From positions 1-7,735 of the forward strand of contig DGXO01000036.1 in NCBI GenBank assembly GCA_002395605.1: a DNA stretch of 7,735 nt. The letters are read 5' to 3'. The DNA comes from Bacteroidales bacterium UBA4230. GTDB taxonomy: Bacteria; Bacteroidota; Bacteroidia; Bacteroidales; UBA932. The position numbers and the translations under genes were made by a program. Below the pieces are notes generated by a model that saw nothing but the letters and a program-made list of their open reading frames with translations, did no database searches and was not told the origin of the DNA. Below, one piece after another: positions 1-6,796 of the stretch. How positions within the stretch are numbered: position 1 is the stretch's first letter; each line of letters begins with the position of its first letter.

Positions 1-39
1 GCCAAGGCCGAAGTAACCCTTTATCCGCTTGCAAAATGA
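1..39 (+). CDS. C-terminal tail of an upstream gene, possibly a GH32 fructan hydrolase (5' partial)
   Basis: Reading from base 1, twelve sense codons give AKAEVTLYPLAK followed by TGA at 37-39. The TGA overlaps the ATG of the transporter in an ATGA arrangement, which is a typical sign of a real upstream gene in the same operon. The short tail has the alternating pattern of a final beta strand, as at the end of the C-terminal beta-sandwich of family GH32 enzymes. In the B. thetaiotaomicron fructan locus the gene before the importer is a GH32 levanase, which is why I propose that identity. Twelve residues cannot prove a family, so the existence of a gene is fairly sure and its identity is inference. 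Confidence 0.55.
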   Translation, partial: AKAEVTLYPLAK

Positions 40-1187
40 ATAAGAAAATACAACTGATACCGGTGATGCTGTGCTTCTTCGCCATGGGGTTCGTAGACCT
101 TGTGGGCATCGCCTCCAACTATGTCCAGGCCGACCTAAACCTCACGGATTCGGCTGCAAACATCTTCCCTTCACTGGTGTTTTTCTGGTTCCTCATCTTC
201 TCCGTTCCCACGGGAATCCTGATGAACCGTATCGGCCGGAAGAACACCGTGCTTCTGAGCCTTGCGGTTACGGTGGTATCCCTCATCCTTCCCATCTTTG
301 GAGAAAGCTACGGCCTAATGCTGGCAGCATTCTCCCTGCTGGGAATAGGTAACGCCCTCATGCAGACCTCCCTCAACCCCCTTATCACCAATATCATCAA
401 GGGTGACAAACTGGCCAGCACAATGACCTTCGGCCAGTTTGTGAAGGCTATCGCATCTTTCATGGCTCCTTACATCGCCATGTGGGGCGCAACCGCAGCC
501 ATGCCTTCATTCGGCCTTGGCTGGAGGGTACTCTTCCCCGTTTACGGAATCATCGGCATCCTTGCCGCCCTTCTCCTTCTGCTTTCAAACATAGAGAGGG
601 AGCAGGTGGCCGACAAAGCCTCCGGTTTTGCCGAATGCTTCAAGCTCCTTGGGAAACCCATTGTCCTGCTCAGTTTCCTTGGCATCATGTGCCACGTAGG
701 AATTGACGTAGGCACCAACACCACCGCACCCAAGCTCCTCATGGAAAGGGTTGGAATGACCCTCACCGAGGCCGGATTCGCAACCAGCCTGTACTTTATC
801 TTCCGTACCATCGGCTGCCTCTCCGGTTCATTCATCCTCTCCAAGTTCAGCCACCGCAACTTCTTCCTCGTGAGCGTAATCATGATGGCGCTCTCAATGT
901 GCGGAATGTTCTTCGGAACAACCAAAGCCATCCTCTACATCGCTATCGCCCTGGTAGGTTTTGGCAACTCCAACATCTTCTCCATCGTGTTCTCACAGGC
1001 TCTCCTTGCCGTTCCCGAGAAACAAAACGAGGTGAGCGGCCTCATGATCATGGGCCTTTTCGGCGGTACCGTGTTCCCGCTTCTTATGGGCTTTGCCTCC
1101 GATGCAGTGGGCCAGGCCGGTGCCGTTGCCGTAATGGCCATTGGTGTAATCTATCTTTTCACTTATCTCTCAAAGGTTAGCAAATAA
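36..1187 (+). CDS. MFS sugar importer, FucP-like (probable fructose:H+ symporter)
   Basis: A 383-residue inner-membrane protein of the major facilitator superfamily, almost entirely made of hydrophobic helices (about 12 expected). The loop after the second helix carries MNRIGRKN at about residues 63-70, matching the MFS motif A pattern. The N-terminal region (GFVDLVGIASNYVQADLNL, 18-36) resembles the Bacteroidota glucose/galactose/fucose-type importers, including by recollection BT1758 of the B. thetaiotaomicron fructan locus. A central cytoplasmic loop lies near residues 187-200 (EREQVADK), between the two six-helix halves. The start is fixed by the ATGA overlap with the preceding gene; no Shine-Dalgarno sequence is visible, which is usual in this phylum. 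The fructokinase begins two bases after the stop. The transporter class is secure. Fructose as substrate is inferred from the neighbours; another hexose cannot be excluded. Confidence 0.9.
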   Translation: MNKKIQLIPVMLCFFAMGFVDLVGIASNYVQADLNLTDSAANIFPSLVFFWFLIFSVPTGILMNRIGRKNTVLLSLAVTVVSLILPIFGESYGLMLAAFSLLGIGNALMQTSLNPLITNIIKGDKLASTMTFGQFVKAIASFMAPYIAMWGATAAMPSFGLGWRVLFPVYGIIGILAALLLLLSNIEREQVADKASGFAECFKLLGKPIVLLSFLGIMCHVGIDVGTNTTAPKLLMERVGMTLTEAGFATSLYFIFRTIGCLSGSFILSKFSHRNFFLVSVIMMALSMCGMFFGTTKAILYIAIALVGFGNSNIFSIVFSQALLAVPEKQNEVSGLMIMGLFGGTVFPLLMGFASDAVGQAGAVAVMAIGVIYLFTYLSKVSK

Positions 1188-1189
1188 TT

Positions 1190-2059
1190 ATGGATAAATA
1201 CGTTATAGGCATTGGCGAGGCTCTTTGGGACATGCTCCCTGATGGCAAGAAACTTGGCGGAGCCCCCGCAAACTTTGCATATCATGCAAGTCAGTTCGGC
1301 CTTGAGGGCATGGCGGTAAGCGCCATCGGCCAGGATGAACTTGGAGAGGAGATTGTGGAGGCCCTGGAAGAGCACCGTCTCCCCTACCATCTGGACCGCG
1401 TGGAATATCCTACCGGCACAGTTCAGGTAACCTTGGACGCTCAGGGCGTTCCCCAGTACGAGATCAAGACCGGTGTGGCATGGGACAACATCCCCTACAC
1501 CAAGGAACTGGCCGATATCGCCGCCCACACCGTAGCCGTCTGCTTTGGCTCCCTGGCACAGCGCAACGCCGTTTCAAGGGAGAGCATCGGCCTTTTCCTG
1601 GAGGCCGTCCCTAAGGACTGCCTGAAGGTATTTGACATAAACCTGAGGCAGGATTTCTACAACAAGGAGATTCTGGAAGAGTCTTTCCGCCGCTGCGACA
1701 TCCTCAAGATCAACGACGAGGAACTGGTGGTGATTGCACGTATGTTCCAGCTTCCCGGCCTTGCACTGGAGGAAAAGTGCCGCCATCTTATCAAGACCTA
1801 TGGCCTTAAGATGCTCATCCTCACCTGCGGAGTAAACGGCAGCTATGTCTTCTACGACGACGGGATGTCCTTCCTGGACACTCCCAAGGTCACAGTGGCA
1901 GACACCGTGGGAGCAGGCGATTCCTTCACAGGCGCTTTCGTAGGCTCACTCCTTGGCGGGAAGAGCGTACCGGAGGCCCACAAGACCGCCGTTAAGGTAT
2001 CGGCCTATGTATGCACCCAGAGCGGGGCGATGCCGATAATCCCGGAAAACCTTAAATAG
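1190..2059 (+). CDS. PfkB-family fructokinase
   Basis: A 289-residue cytoplasmic sugar kinase of the ribokinase/PfkB family, at the usual family length. It transfers phosphate from ATP to a hexose, most likely making fructose 6-phosphate for glycolysis. The N-terminal sugar-binding signature GGAPAN is at residues 23-28, after GEALWDMLPDG (9-19), which is characteristic of bacterial fructokinases. The C-terminal PfkB signature DTVGAGDSF is at 238-246; it holds the anion-hole glycines and the catalytic base D244. FDINLRQ (148-154) and KINDEE (173-178) match conserved central segments. The start is two bases after the transporter stop, and the regulator follows four bases after its own TAG, so it sits in the middle of the operon. 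All key residues are present. Family assignment is very firm; fructose specificity is well supported by sequence feel and context, but mannose or another ketose is possible. Confidence 0.93.
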   Translation: MDKYVIGIGEALWDMLPDGKKLGGAPANFAYHASQFGLEGMAVSAIGQDELGEEIVEALEEHRLPYHLDRVEYPTGTVQVTLDAQGVPQYEIKTGVAWDNIPYTKELADIAAHTVAVCFGSLAQRNAVSRESIGLFLEAVPKDCLKVFDINLRQDFYNKEILEESFRRCDILKINDEELVVIARMFQLPGLALEEKCRHLIKTYGLKMLILTCGVNGSYVFYDDGMSFLDTPKVTVADTVGAGDSFTGAFVGSLLGGKSVPEAHKTAVKVSAYVCTQSGAMPIIPENLK

Positions 2060-2063
2060 TAAA

Positions 2064-4679
2064 ATGAAAAGAAACCTCCTCCCCGTAATATTCTCAGTGC
2101 TTCTTCTCACCGCTTGCGGCGGCGGGAAGAAGTCACTGGTTATAGGCGTGTCCCAGTGCAGCGACGACATCTGGCGCTCCAAGCTGAACGAGGAACTCTC
2201 CCTTGCCGGGCGCATCAACGACGTTGAACTCCGTTTTTCTTCGGCCGATGACGACAGCCGGAAGCAGATGGAGCAGATACGTCACTTTGTGAGGGATGGC
2301 GTTGACCTCCTTATCGTTTCGCCAAACCAGGCACACACCATCACGCCGGCAGTGGAGGAGGCATATGACGCCGGCATCCCCGTCATTCTCTTTGACCGCA
2401 AGATCGATTCCCGCAAATACACCGCGTTCATAGGCGCGGACAATGTGGAAGTAGGCCGCATCATGGGCCGTTTCATTGCCGATTTCCTGGGCGGGAAGGG
2501 GAAGGTTGTGGAAATCCAGGGGTTGGAGGGTTCTTCCCCGGCTTATGACCGCCACAGGGGCTTCAAAGAGGCCCTGGACGGTTATCCCGGCATCTCCCTG
2601 CTGGCATCTCCTTATGGCGGATGGCTGGAAGAGGGAGGCCGGGAAGCCATGAAAACCCTGATGGCGGAGGGTGTGCGCCCCGATGCCGTCTTTGGCCAGA
2701 ATGACCGCATGGCAGTCGGAGCGCGCGAAGCCCTCGGGTGTCCATCTGACATTCCCTTCTTTGGGGTTGACGCCCTCCCGGATGCCGGTCTTCAGGACGT
2801 CATTGACGGAGTCCTGACGGCATCCTATCTTTACCCTACCCGCGGAGACCTGGTGATAGAGCTTGCGATGAACATCCTCACAGGAAAGCCCTTCCAGAGG
2901 GAAACTCTTCTGGAAAGCGCCCTTGTAAACAGCCACAACGCCGGAATGCTCAAGATGCAGGAGGCCGAAATCGACAAGCAGAGGGCAATGGTGGAAGACG
3001 TGAACGGCAAGCTGGACACTTTCCTCATGCAGTACAATACGCAAAGGCTTATAATGTGGATGGTGATTTTCTTCGCCATCCTCCTTATAATTGTTGCGGG
3101 CCAGGCTTACTGGGGCTACACCAATTCCAAACGCCTCAATGCAGAACTCATGGACCTCAGCCGCCAGCTGGAAGAGAACACACAGGCAAAACTGGATTTC
3201 TTCACCAACGTAAGCCATGACCTCCGCACCCCCCTCTCCCTGGTAGCAGGCCCGCTTGAGCATGTAATGGAGGGCCCCCTGCGGGAGGATCAGAGGCAAA
3301 CCCTCACGCTTGCCCGCCGCAACGTGGACATCCTGCGCCAACTTGTCAACAACATCCTGGATTTCAGAAAGATAGAGAGCGGAAATATGCCCCTGACTTT
3401 ATCCCGTTTCAACCTTCCGGCGGCCATAAAGGAATGGATGAGCGGTTTTGACGGAACTTCCAGGACCCTTCTCTTCGACGGACCGGAAAGCCTTGAAGCG
3501 GAAGCCGACATGAGGCTCCTGGAGCGAGTCCTCTTCAATCTCCTTGGCAATGCCATCAAGCATACCAAGGCCGATGGAATAATCACAGTTTCCGTAAAGC
3601 AGGAAGGCTCTGACGCTGTTTTAGGCGTGAAAGACAACGGCGAAGGCATACCTCCTGAGAAACTCCCGTACATATTTGACCGGTTTTACCAGGCCGGGGA
3701 CCATACTTCGGGCACAGGAATCGGCCTCGCGCTGGTGAAGAGTGTTTCGGAGCTTCACGGAGGTTCCGTTTCCGCCCACAGCACTCCCGGCCAAGGCACG
3801 GCTTTCTTTGTCCGCATTCCCCTCCACCATGAAGGCGCAAAGATAGATGAAAACCTTGACGCATCGGAGTTTACCGAGTCATTCCGGGAAGTTTACAGGG
3901 CATCGGACACCTCCCTTCAGGAAGCCGCAAGCAGCATCACGGAAAGCGACCGCCCCACCATCCTTGTAGTGGACGACAACGCAGACCTGAGGGAGTTTAT
4001 CGGCACCCTTCTTCAGGGAGAATACCGCATCCTGACGGCCAGCGACGGCAAGGAAGCCCTTGAAAAGGCCGCCAGGGAGCTCCCGGACCTTGTAGTGAGC
4101 GACGTAATGATGCCCGTAATGGACGGCCTGGAGCTTTGCAAGACCCTCAAAGGACAGTTCTCCACCAGCCACATTCCCGTTATCCTTCTCACCGCCAAAT
4201 CCCTGGAGGAGCAGCGCGCAGAGGGCTATGATTCCGGGGCCGATGCCTACATCTCAAAGCCTTTCAGCGAGAAAGTGCTGCTTTCCCGTATCGGCAACCT
4301 CCTCAAAAGCCGCATACTCCTGAAGGAGCACTATCTGGAAACCGGAGAAAGCGCCTCCAGGCCCCAGGAAAACGATTTTCTGTCCCGCTTCCGCGCCAAA
4401 GTACAGGAGAATATCTCCAACGAAGACCTGAGCGTAGAACAGATCGGCTCCGAGCTTGGCCTTTCAAGGGTTCAGCTTTACCGCAAAATAAAAGCCCTGA
4501 CAGGTTATTCACCTGTAGAGCTTGTAAGGATTACCCGTTTGAAGGCCGCCGAACAGCTTCTGAAGACCTCCGACCTTACGGTTTCGGAGATTGCCTACAA
4601 AGTTGGATTCGGCACTCCCTCCTACTTCTCAAAGTGCTTCAAGGAACTCTTCGGGCACCAGCCGGGAGAAGTGCGCTAG
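2064..4679 (+). CDS. Hybrid two-component system regulator with periplasmic sugar-binding sensor (fructose-sensor type)
   Basis: An 871-residue one-protein signalling system. Residues 1-18 are a signal sequence ending in a lipobox-like LTAC (C18). About 24-295 form a type I periplasmic-binding-protein domain of the ribose-binding kind; DR (111-112), R164/R166, ND (213-214) and D236 fall where ribose-binding protein contacts its sugar (aligned by eye). A transmembrane helix spans about 329-350, flanked by probable coiled coils. The kinase core has H385 in VSHDLRTPL, the N box (N492, N496), G1 DNGEGI (524-529), FDRFY (538-542) and G2 GTGIGLA (550-556). The receiver has D637/D638, phospho-acceptor D680, T710 and K732. 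The C-terminal AraC-type domain (about 770-871) has helix-turn-helices near 790-810 and 839-860. No catalytic residue is missing. The architecture matches BT1754, a fructose-binding regulator, rather than the commoner beta-propeller sensors. It lies in the operon it probably controls, suggesting autoregulation. Architecture is certain; ligand is inferred. Confidence 0.95.
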   Translation: MKRNLLPVIFSVLLLTACGGGKKSLVIGVSQCSDDIWRSKLNEELSLAGRINDVELRFSSADDDSRKQMEQIRHFVRDGVDLLIVSPNQAHTITPAVEEAYDAGIPVILFDRKIDSRKYTAFIGADNVEVGRIMGRFIADFLGGKGKVVEIQGLEGSSPAYDRHRGFKEALDGYPGISLLASPYGGWLEEGGREAMKTLMAEGVRPDAVFGQNDRMAVGAREALGCPSDIPFFGVDALPDAGLQDVIDGVLTASYLYPTRGDLVIELAMNILTGKPFQRETLLESALVNSHNAGMLKMQEAEIDKQRAMVEDVNGKLDTFLMQYNTQRLIMWMVIFFAILLIIVAGQAYWGYTNSKRLNAELMDLSRQLEENTQAKLDFFTNVSHDLRTPLSLVAGPLEHVMEGPLREDQRQTLTLARRNVDILRQLVNNILDFRKIESGNMPLTLSRFNLPAAIKEWMSGFDGTSRTLLFDGPESLEAEADMRLLERVLFNLLGNAIKHTKADGIITVSVKQEGSDAVLGVKDNGEGIPPEKLPYIFDRFYQAGDHTSGTGIGLALVKSVSELHGGSVSAHSTPGQGTAFFVRIPLHHEGAKIDENLDASEFTESFREVYRASDTSLQEAASSITESDRPTILVVDDNADLREFIGTLLQGEYRILTASDGKEALEKAARELPDLVVSDVMMPVMDGLELCKTLKGQFSTSHIPVILLTAKSLEEQRAEGYDSGADAYISKPFSEKVLLSRIGNLLKSRILLKEHYLETGESASRPQENDFLSRFRAKVQENISNEDLSVEQIGSELGLSRVQLYRKIKALTGYSPVELVRITRLKAAEQLLKTSDLTVSEIAYKVGFGTPSYFSKCFKELFGHQPGEVR

Positions 4680-5947
4680 TCTATCCTGTCAAAACCGGTG
4701 AAAGGACGGAGGCACTGAGGAATCTCAATGTATCCGTCTTTTTGGTTGTCTTCCAGGAGGGCTGCAACTACGCGGGGCAGTGCAAGGGAACTGCCGTTGA
4801 GGGTGTGTGCAAGCTGCATCTTGCCGTTTTCGTCCTTGTAACGGAGGTGCAGGCGGTTGGCCTGGTAGCTCTCGAAGTTGGAAACGGAAGAAATCTCAAG
4901 CCAGCGGCCCTGGGCGGCGCTCCACAGCTCAAAGTCATAGGTGATGGCCGAAGTGAAGCTCATGTCTCCGCCGCACAGACGGAGGATGCGGTACTTCAGG
5001 CCAAGTTCCTTGACCAGGGACTCCACATGTGCAATCATGTCGTCCAGGGCGGCATAGCTGTTCTCTGGCTTCTCCACGCGCACGATTTCCACCTTGTCAA
5101 ACTGATGGAGGCGGTTGAGGCCGCGGACATCCTTACCGTAGGAACCGGCTTCACGGCGGAAGCAGGGAGTGTAGGCGGTAAGCTTCTGGGGGAACTGGTC
5201 TGCGCCAAGGATGACGTCACGGAAGATGTTGGTTACGGGAACCTCTGCGGTAGGAACCATGTAGAAGTTGTCCACGGTGGCGTGGTACATCTGGCCTTCC
5301 TTGTCCGGAAGCTGGCCTGTGCCGAAACCGGAAGCGGCGTTAACCATCACGGGAGGCTCTACCTCAGTGTAGCCTGCGGCGGTATTCCTTTCAAGGAAAT
5401 AGTTGATGAGAGCCCTCTGGAGCTTTGCACCCTTACCCTTGTATACGGGGAAACCGGCGCCGGTAATCTTAACGCCAAGGTCAAAGTCAATGATGTCGTA
5501 CTTCTTTGCAAGTTCCCAGTGGGGGAGGGCATTTTCCGGAAGCTGGACCTCCGGGCCGCCCATCTTCACAACCAGGTTGTCGGCTGCACCTGCACCTTCC
5601 GGTACAAGGTCACAGGGGAGGTTGGGGAGAAGGACAAGTTTGTCCTGAAGGGCGGCGGCGTTGTCGTCGGCCTCTTTCAGGAGTTCCTGTGAACGGGCCT
5701 TGATGGCGGCAACCTCTGCCTTGGCGGCTTCGGCCTCTTCCTTCTTGCCTTCCTTCATGAGCTGGCCGATTGCTGCCGCGGCCTTCTTCTGCTGGCCGAG
5801 GAGGGCGTCGGACTCCTGCTGGAGAGCCTTGCGTTTATCGTCCATGGCAATGACGTCCATCACGATTTCACGGGCGTCGAAATGCTTTTTTGCGAGTTTA
5901 CGGATAACAAGTTCCGGGTTGTCGCGGAGAGTTTTGAGTGTAAGCAT
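4676..5947 (-). CDS. serS: Seryl-tRNA synthetase
   Basis: A 423-residue cytoplasmic class II aminoacyl-tRNA synthetase that charges tRNA-Ser (and tRNA-Sec where present) with serine. Residues about 30-105 are rich in Ala, Lys, Glu and Gln and form the long antiparallel coiled-coil arm that grips the tRNA variable arm. Motif 1 lies about 172-200 (ending EVEPPVM), motif 2 is at about 263-287 (FRREAGSYGKDVRGLNR and following), and motif 3 at about 383-402 (NGSSLALPR, then ALLEDNQ). TAEVPVTN (233-240) is the conserved serine/ATP-site loop. I chose the ATG at 5947 because SerRS proteins start with MLTLK; an in-frame GTG at 5980 would add eleven residues (MRTGPPLLLKD) that the family lacks. It lies 69 bases after rpmA on the same strand and may be read from the rplU promoter. 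Its stop overlaps that of the convergent regulator gene. Confidence 0.97.
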   Translation of the reverse strand: MLTLKTLRDNPELVIRKLAKKHFDAREIVMDVIAMDDKRKALQQESDALLGQQKKAAAAIGQLMKEGKKEEAEAAKAEVAAIKARSQELLKEADDNAAALQDKLVLLPNLPCDLVPEGAGAADNLVVKMGGPEVQLPENALPHWELAKKYDIIDFDLGVKITGAGFPVYKGKGAKLQRALINYFLERNTAAGYTEVEPPVMVNAASGFGTGQLPDKEGQMYHATVDNFYMVPTAEVPVTNIFRDVILGADQFPQKLTAYTPCFRREAGSYGKDVRGLNRLHQFDKVEIVRVEKPENSYAALDDMIAHVESLVKELGLKYRILRLCGGDMSFTSAITYDFELWSAAQGRWLEISSVSNFESYQANRLHLRYKDENGKMQLAHTLNGSSLALPRVVAALLEDNQKDGYIEIPQCLRPFTGFDRID

Positions 5948-5961
5948 ATCTTTCAATAATA

Positions 5962-5993
5962 AAGGAGGACCTGTGCGCACACATATCCTCCTT
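5962..5993 (-). promoter_or_regulatory. Hairpin in the rpmA-serS gap (SD/anti-SD-like arms)
   Basis: Eight-base perfect inverted arms AAGGAGGA and TCCTCCTT (read on the - strand, 5993-5986 and 5969-5962) enclose a second four-pair stem TGTG/CACA after a two-base internal mismatch, with a four-base loop. On the - strand the structure is followed by TATTATTG, then the serS ATG 14 bases after the stem. It could be a weak intrinsic terminator or attenuator after rpmA, a processing site, or a translation-control element for serS. The inverted repeat is seen directly; the function is not. Confidence 0.6.
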
Positions 5994-6016
5994 GATTTTA
6001 CAGTAACCTTCCGGAA

Positions 6017-6277
6017 TTAGTTCTCAAAGGGAACTACGCTCACGAAGGATTTGTCGTCACGCTTGCGGGTGAACTTGACAGTGCCGTCAATAAGGGCGTA
6101 CAGGGTGTGATCCTTGCCCATACCCACGTTAAGACCAGGGTTGTGAACAGTACCGCGCTGACGCACGATGATGTTGCCTGCCTTTACGACCTCTGCGCCG
6201 AACTTCTTGATGCCAAGACGTTTGGAATGACTCTCACGGCCGTTCTTTGAACTGGATTGACCTTTCTTGTGTGCCAT
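6017..6277 (-). CDS. rpmA: Large ribosomal subunit protein bL27
   Basis: An 86-residue basic protein, the usual length for bL27, a 50S subunit protein whose N-terminal tail reaches the peptidyl-transferase centre and contacts the tRNA ends. The start MAHKKGQSSSKNGRES is the conserved N-terminal tail, and the stretch GAEVVKAGNIIVRQRGT (about 28-44) and GLNVGMGKDHTLYAL (about 48-62) form the conserved beta-barrel core. It lacks the short N-terminal extension that Firmicutes remove with the Prp protease. It begins 20 bases after the rplU stop, the standard rplU-rpmA pairing, and the gap is A-rich on the coding strand rather than carrying a Shine-Dalgarno sequence. Identification is certain. Confidence 0.98.
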   Translation of the reverse strand: MAHKKGQSSSKNGRESHSKRLGIKKFGAEVVKAGNIIVRQRGTVHNPGLNVGMGKDHTLYALIDGTVKFTRKRDDKSFVSVVPFEN

Positions 6278-6297
6278 AATCTTTCAGTCTTTAAAAG

Positions 6298-6609
6298 TTA
6301 AGCGATAGCGTCGATGTGGATTTTGGTGAGCTTCTGACGGTGACCGTTCAGAGTCTGGAATCCCTTGCGACGGATTTTCTTGAATACGAGCACTTTCTTT
6401 GCTTTGGCGTCATCGTCAAGGACGGTAGCCTTCACAACTGCTCCCTCTACATACGGAGTTCCAACCTTTACGGCGCCTTCTGCATCAATGAGAAGAACCT
6501 TGTTGAACTCTACGGACTCTCCGTTCTTGGCCTGGAGCCTGTTCACGAAGATATCCATTCCAGCTTCCACTTTAAACTGCTGGCTTGCAATGTCTACGAT
6601 TGCGTACAT
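6298..6609 (-). CDS. rplU: Large ribosomal subunit protein bL21
   Basis: A 103-residue protein of normal bL21 length, a 50S subunit protein that binds 23S rRNA. The start MYAIVDIASQQFKVEAG matches the family's conserved opening (M-Y-A-I-V with QxKV), and the C-terminal part KKVLVFKKIRRKGFQTLNGHRQ (about 71-92) is the RNA-binding signature with KxRRKxxxxxGHRQ spacing. It is the first gene after the promoter at 6702-6732 and is followed by rpmA, the order found in most bacteria. The ATG is preceded by an A/T-rich stretch without a Shine-Dalgarno sequence. Identification is certain. Confidence 0.98.
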   Translation of the reverse strand: MYAIVDIASQQFKVEAGMDIFVNRLQAKNGESVEFNKVLLIDAEGAVKVGTPYVEGAVVKATVLDDDAKAKKVLVFKKIRRKGFQTLNGHRQKLTKIHIDAIA

Positions 6610-6618
6610 TGTACTAAA

Positions 6619-6635
6619 AAACTTATTAAAAGTTT
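6619..6635 (-). other. A/T-rich hairpin just before the rplU start
   Basis: On the - strand AAACTT (6635-6630) pairs with AAGTTT (6624-6619) around a five-base loop and is followed by three further T residues, ending nine bases before the rplU ATG. It lies at the end of a roughly 85-base leader that also contains GC-rich short palindromes (for example GCCTGAGGC at 6638-6646). It could be a weak attenuator or a translation-control element. Six A/T-dominated pairs are weak and may be chance. Confidence 0.3.
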
Positions 6636-6701
6636 GAGCCTGAGGCGTCTGGACCTGCCCAGCACTTACCCTTGCCTTTCAGCCGTTAAAATTTGGGACT
6701 G

Positions 6702-6732
6702 CAAAGATAGCGTTTTTTTGTCAAATTCCAAT
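6702..6732 (-). promoter_or_regulatory. Bacteroidota-type promoter for rplU-rpmA
   Basis: On the - strand the -7 element TATCTTTG (6709-6702) is a perfect match to the Bacteroidota housekeeping consensus TAnnTTTG. ATTG (6732-6729) lies 19 bases upstream and matches the -33 element TTTG in three of four positions at an accepted spacing. Transcription would begin near 6695-6698 and leave a leader of about 85-90 bases before the rplU ATG. The same promoter probably also serves rpmA and perhaps serS. Confidence 0.8.
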
Positions 6733-6757
6733 AGATGAATAAGAAAAAACATGATTG

Positions 6758-6786
6758 AGGAAACAAACAGCGGCACCCAAATCCGC
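6758..6786 (-). terminator. Possible weak terminator after the ATPase gene
   Basis: On the - strand GCGG (6786-6783) can pair with CCGC (6773-6770) around a nine-base loop, followed by the T-rich TGTTTGTTTCC. It is placed correctly, ten bases after the ATPase stop and before the rplU promoter. The four-pair stem and interrupted T-tract make it a weak candidate. The rest of the 6610-6796 gap is accounted for by the rplU promoter and leader. Confidence 0.25.
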
Positions 6787-6796
6787 AGGCACAGTG

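Noticed and set aside
2133..3341. 402-codon open frame on the - strand opposite the regulator
   Set aside because: It lies wholly inside a gene with complete kinase and sensor motifs on the other strand, its product resembles no family I know and is a by-product of codon bias in GC-rich DNA.
4634..5692. 352-codon open frame on the + strand opposite serS
   Set aside because: It is antisense to a certain seryl-tRNA synthetase gene and its product shows no domain; it overlaps the regulator's end out of frame.
5948..5980. GTG at 5980 as the main serS start
   Set aside because: The eleven extra residues are not part of the SerRS family N-terminus, which starts at MLTLK; I kept the ATG at 5947 and recorded the alternative as a finding.
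6009..6016. Palindrome TTCCGGAA just after the rpmA stop
   Set aside because: Eight self-complementary bases with no loop or T-tract are too short to call a terminator or an operator.
5962..6019. Short + strand frame after the AAGGAGGA at 5962-5969
   Set aside because: The SD-like motif is followed by only about 15 codons from a GTG, it sits in a convergent orientation to all neighbours and is better explained as one arm of the hairpin.
6316..6738. 140-codon + strand frame across rplU and its promoter
   Set aside because: It is antisense to rplU, an unambiguous ribosomal protein gene, and crosses the promoter region.
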